Source of the DNA: an uncultured Verrucomicrobiales bacterium
Lineage (GTDB): Bacteria > Verrucomicrobiota > Verrucomicrobiia > Verrucomicrobiales > Akkermansiaceae
DNA: 64,000 bases
Direction: 5' to 3'
NCBI GenBank assembly: GCA_937901085.1
Contig: CALCHQ010000035.1
Coordinates: 105,506 to 169,505, forward strand
Positions 61,501 through 64,000 of this stretch are shown piece after piece. The notes beneath the pieces are model-generated. The model was not told the origin of the DNA and ran no database searches. It saw only the letters and a program-made list of their open reading frames with translations. The first letter of the stretch is position 1. The number at the start of each line of letters is the position of its first letter. Both the position numbers and the translations under genes were made by a program.

Positions 61501-64000
61501 CGCTTACCTGCACAGAGCCAATCACATGGCTGGACGTGCTGCTATCCGTTAACTTCAATCCAGTAGATTCCAAAGCCCCGGCCTCTAGTGAGGAGGCTGT
61601 CAGAGTGCCATCTATCATCAGACTGCCTGCGACCTCCGCCGATCCAACCATCTCGACAGCGCCACCAATGTGATTGCTCGCATTGGCATCTGTCAATTTA
61701 AGTGAAGTTGCTTCCAATGCAGCCGCCTGCAAGGAAGCTGCGGACAACGAACCTTCCACTATCAGGCTGCCGGCTATCTCCGCCGAGCCAACTATCTCAA
61801 CAGCGCTACCAATGTGATTGCTCGCGGTAGAGTCCGTCAATTCCAGCGAAGAGGCAACCAGACTCCTGGTCTGCAAGGAAGCAGCAAGCACCTTGCCATC
61901 AACATTCAGCGAGCCATCCACCACCAGCACCCCCTGGGCATTCACGGCTGCGGCATCCAGGTTACCATGAACAGTCAAGGAGGTTCCTCTCTCCAGAACC
62001 AGCTCTTTCTGAACTATCAAGCTGGCTCCCTCTGCAAAGTCCAGCGTATATCCCGCATCGGCGCTCACAGTCATCTTCCCGGCCGTCATCTGACCGTCCA
62101 GCAAAATGCTGCCTTCTGCAGATTTTCCGAAAGTAACATCTGCACCATCGACGCGGGCAAACGTGAACGACGAATCCGTCCAGTTGTAAGATTCATTATT
62201 CCAGCAGAAATCACCTGCAGCGTTAGTCCATACCGCATCAGTGGCTCCATTCTTGAAAGCAATACTCAATGTTCCATCCTCCCATTGCAACCCACTGTGA
62301 CCCCAATTTCCAGTCAAAGGACTTATGGATAAATCAAAAAGGTTCGCAGCAAGGTCTGCATCCGTCTTCAACAGAGCAATTGTCTTGATTTCACCCCATT
62401 CCCCCGTCCACTCAGATGAATCAAGATCTACACAGACCGATGTCGCGTCCGCAACATTCCAGCATCCGCTGTGGGTGGTTATCCCCTGGTATTGAGTCAG
62501 GTCAAACACCAGAGAACTTCCCTCCAGCATCTGCACATTGCCGCTGATGGTGTTATTCCCCGCCAGTTCCAGCGTTGTGCCGGCATTGAAGGTCAAATCA
62601 TACCCTGCATGGCTCAGCGTAGCATCTTTCACCAGCACAGTGGCTGCAGAACCGGCATGAACGGTAATGCCTCGCCCCTGGTAAATGGCTCCATCCTCAA
62701 CGCGCAAGCGCCCGCCGTAGACTTCTGTCAAGGTATAGACCTCAGTGGTGCGGGAAAGGCGTATTTCCTCCGCCGTACCGGCTACATTGCCCTTCACGGT
62801 GTACAGATCATTCTCCGTAGTCGCACCGGTGAAAATGATATCGCCCTGCTGAGCCATGCCACCATAAGCTTCATTCAGCTTAAAACTACTGCCACTGCCA
62901 ATGTAAATAGAATCCCGGAAAGTGATATTCTTCCCTGCTGCGGCGGAAAGAGAAACATCAGCATAGCATGCATAAACACTGCGAAGGCGGTAGGCACCAT
63001 CCGCCACCTCGAAATTCTGATAGAACTCTACTGATTCATTGTTCCGGATGCTCAGGTCGGTTCGTGTATAAATCGCTCCACCACAGTCTGTTGTTTTATT
63101 CTCACTAAACGTCATACTGCCGTTGTCGTTCAGCGTGACTGCACCCTTCCCATAAATCGCACCGCCCGATCCACCGTATGATGCCGTGTTCCCACTAAAA
63201 TTTACACAGCCATTACCCGATATAGATATGAAAGACCAGCAGCAAATTGCACCACCGTCGCCATCTGACCAATTTCCAGAAAAATCCACTCTACCATTCT
63301 GGCTCAGCGTGATGTTATTCCCATAAATCGCACCACCATCGACCCAAGCCCGATTTCCGCTGAACACGACGCTATCGTTACGTAAAGCAGAAACATTCCC
63401 ACAGATTGCACCGCCCCATAATCTTTCTGATCTATTCCCAGTAAACTCCACGCAGTAGTTGTCGCTCAGCGTGATGTTTTCCCCATCAATCGCACCGCCT
63501 TTGTTCCAAGCCCGATTTTGAGTGAATTCCACGCTGCTGTTGCCGCTCAGCGTGATGTTATTCCCATAAATCGCACCACCGGTGGCATCATTGCCGTACG
63601 TAGTATTCATACTGAAGATAACGTTCCCGTTGTTACTCAGAGTGATGTCCCCGCCATGAATCGCGCCGCCGTTGCCGGCGAGGTAGACGGTGGCAGGGGC
63701 AGATGCCTTATTCCCCTCAAACACCACGCTGCCGTTGTGACACAGCGTGATATCTCCGCTCTCATAAATCGCGCCGCCACCCAAGGCAGAAGAAGAATAG
63801 GTAATATCCCGGAAACGGATATCCACGTAGTAATTGTACGTATTCGAACCGGTCTGGCGGGTGGTTATGGTAAGAGCATCCTTCACCGCTTCCGCATGCA
63901 GCACTACCTGCAACCTGCCATCATCAACTTGCAGAATACCACCCGCCCAGAAACCGGAGCCAGGGCGGGTGTAATCGAAATAGTTGGAGATAGCGTTATT
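58523..64000 (-). CDS. Giant surface protein with Pmp-like repeats and PEP-CTERM anchor (5' end outside window)
   Basis: The frame is open from the window edge to the stop at 58523, so at least 1,825 residues are encoded and the true start lies beyond. A TTG at 63913 is not needed as a start. Order: an N-terminal NYFDYTRPGSGFWAGG segment; nine GGAI and nine F-x-x-N motifs in roughly 30-residue repeats (63.05-63.79 kb), as in chlamydial polymorphic membrane proteins; beta-helix-like strands; about ten repeats of some 46 residues (60.5-61.9 kb, A-S-L-Q...L-T-L-T-D...S-N-R-I-G-S); more beta-helix; and a C-terminal IPEPATATLSLLALAA PEP-CTERM signal. It is probably exported and anchored by an exosortase. 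There is no autotransporter barrel. Confidence 0.85.
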   Translation of the reverse strand, partial: NNAISNYFDYTRPGSGFWAGGILQVDDGRLQVVLHAEAVKDALTITTRQTGSNTYNYYVDIRFRDITYSSSALGGGAIYESGDITLCHNGSVVFEGNKASAPATVYLAGNGGAIHGGDITLSNNGNVIFSMNTTYGNDATGGAIYGNNITLSGNSSVEFTQNRAWNKGGAIDGENITLSDNYCVEFTGNRSERLWGGAICGNVSALRNDSVVFSGNRAWVDGGAIYGNNITLSQNGRVDFSGNWSDGDGGAICCWSFISISGNGCVNFSGNTASYGGSGGAIYGKGAVTLNDNGSMTFSENKTTDCGGAIYTRTDLSIRNNESVEFYQNFEVADGAYRLRSVYACYADVSLSAAAGKNITFRDSIYIGSGSSFKLNEAYGGMAQQGDIIFTGATTENDLYTVKGNVAGTAEEIRLSRTTEVYTLTEVYGGRLRVEDGAIYQGRGITVHAGSAATVLVKDATLSHAGYDLTFNAGTTLELAGNNTISGNVQMLEGSSLVFDLTQYQGITTHSGCWNVADATSVCVDLDSSEWTGEWGEIKTIALLKTDADLAANLFDLSISPLTGNWGHSGLQWEDGTLSIAFKNGATDAVWTNAAGDFCWNNESYNWTDSSFTFARVDGADVTFGKSAEGSILLDGQMTAGKMTVSADAGYTLDFAEGASLIVQKELVLERGTSLTVHGNLDAAAVNAQGVLVVDGSLNVDGKVLAASLQTRSLVASSLELTDSTASNHIGSAVEIVGSAEIAGSLIVEGSLSAASLQAAALEATSLKLTDANASNHIGGAVEMVGSAEVAGSLMIDGTLTASSLEAGALESTGLKLTDSSTSSHVIGSVQVSGVVQTAANLTVGGDMSAQQMSVDGTLTAGSLTLTGSGAGNVVTGTLYVERAVQSSASLSLGGAMSAQQVSVAGALTAASLQTEALETDSLTLTDGGASNRIGSSVAMTGAVESAGSLTVEGMLTAASLKSDSLEVAGLTLTDSSTASQVTGAVQVSGQVQTSANLTVGGAMSAQQVSVADALTAGSLQTEALETDSLTLTDGGASNRIGSSVAMAGAVDGAGSLSVAGSLTAASLQSKSLDAASLTLTDTNAQNRIVGDATLAGAVNVAGALSVEGMLTAASVQSGTLDAGSMVLTAANTANTVSGNLTVDSVSLLSGSSLAVGGVLTAAEVLMKGTAQIGVSADSFGSEMMNFVLDRAALESLNIVQGERSTIASTDMALSPGFKALLNGSVTESVDAAAYTYTIATSGNMVQVEADYRWWDTQVWYRGAWVGESDWDEYLVAGYDAVDGKETIDLGGGAFSGFTLMVELEDGVDSVTVSNGILDFEYIDMFAGHLDVGDNTTVNVTELYAEGLSLGISGAGTSVTVSGYLNVGEVSLDYAKLNLAEAEIGAMSGTTGALTIADGGDVSIGSDVTLSSLVNGGSLDMSGHKLVVNGLTDQGGDVIAGEVSTRSNMRKAATFDCLIADKVTVTNSNGNSRYTDDISVGGGSAIGELVAEALELRDGSMQLGRDDKATSQSLQKLKLAAGTGVELNENTALTVTGTLDAGANTTVSMKQGASLSYGDVRLSNRRSDATASVTAKELSAGTGAVVTNAHATFTAAAEKSVDYQFVNSSVENAGSALLTLTNSGSTLTRLHATGGNVDVLALGAVSLVELEISTAKTISAASVTVTELVKLADGAKLAGNLTLASCASVELGGTLTLEGALNLQTGLTLSGTMLETITGLEKGQSHILFSGVTELNVQQSVTLNNIRSIAAHTQESVSYRELMDGQQVSAGDYFSNLAGNSGLVLSYNSEAGTVSISHTQAIPEPATATLSLLALAALAVRRRRK
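60490..61890 (-). repeat. Degenerate ~46-residue tandem repeats inside the PEP-CTERM gene
   Basis: About ten coding repeats of roughly 46 residues. Some copies are nearly identical at DNA level: the stretch at about 60876-60960 recurs at about 61197-61280 with few changes. Such tracts can recombine and change protein length. Confidence 0.8.
63050..63790 (-). repeat. Pmp-like GGAI / FxxN repeats
   Basis: Nine units pairing G-G-A-I with F-x-x-N, e.g. GGAIYGNNITLSQNGRVDFS followed by GN. Spacing is about 25-35 residues. This is the defining motif pair of chlamydial polymorphic membrane proteins. Confidence 0.8.

Noticed and set aside
63911..63913. TTG as start codon of the PEP-CTERM protein
   Set aside because: The same frame continues without a stop to the window edge and encodes a plausible NYFDYTRPGSGFWAGG segment, so the true start is outside.
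1..64000. Search for tRNA, rRNA, tmRNA, insertion sequences, attachment sites, toxin-antitoxin or defence genes
   Set aside because: None recognised. The intergenic gaps are short (none over about 300 bases) and are accounted for by promoters, hairpins or spacers; a tRNAscan and Infernal run would be needed to exclude small RNAs.

Overview
The window is one contiguous piece of a GC-rich bacterial chromosome, most likely from a mucus- or gut-associated member of Verrucomicrobiota close to Akkermansia. The best clue is the huge protein at the right edge, which ends in a PEP-CTERM sorting signal of the Akkermansia type (IPEPATATLSLLALAA followed by a membrane-spanning stretch and an Arg/Lys cluster). 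The genome is clearly Gram-negative: it encodes BamD, LptE, an LpxL-type acyltransferase, an OmpA-domain protein and lipoproteins. I see no phage, insertion sequence, CRISPR array, rRNA or tRNA; the window looks like core chromosome with surface-related genes mixed in.

Layout. 1-5.5 kb (minus strand): the start of an EptA-like membrane transferase cut by the window edge, a YlbF-domain protein with a 19-cysteine tail, an SPFH/NfeD pair, and thrS-infC. 5.6-9.7 kb (minus): a surface-saccharide cassette (GT25 glycosyltransferase, cupin, cytidylyltransferase, nucleotidyltransferase-GHMP kinase fusion) behind a yqjD/yqjE-like envelope-stress trio. 9.8-12.3 kb (plus): carA (without its catalytic Cys and His) and purA. 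12.3-14.5 kb (minus): bamD-lptE-rsmI. 14.6-24.7 kb: lipocalin, outer-membrane barrel, secreted putative cysteine hydrolase, HAD phosphatase with a TrkA/TrkH potassium system, a 34-residue bS22/COX24-type ribosomal protein, HAD-IIB phosphatase, a TonB-like/OmpA hybrid, a nucleophile-less alpha/beta hydrolase and birA. 24.8-35 kb: transaldolase, galE, rarA with a dynamin-like GTPase, a tandem polysaccharide deacetylase with a dead first domain, rlmI and metG. 35-46.6 kb: nadC-dprA, dacA, two unknowns, an LpxL-GT9 fusion, sufT, a membrane metalloprotease, recJ and an NhaC-type antiporter. 46.7-58.4 kb: secreted GH36-like glycosidase with a poly-lysine tail, a murCB fusion-ddl-ftsQ cell-wall block, FKBP isomerase, gluzincin-like protease, argJ and hisC. 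58.5-64 kb: a giant PEP-CTERM protein with chlamydial Pmp-like GGAI/FxxN repeats, open at the window edge.

The clearest genome-wide signal is in gene starts. Sixteen genes have a good sigma70-like promoter whose expected start site falls 0-6 nt from the start codon, and Shine-Dalgarno sequences are almost absent. This points to widespread leaderless mRNA. The promoters also settle several otherwise ambiguous start codons. Expected transcription starts are set by convention 7 nt past the -10 hexamer; none has been measured.
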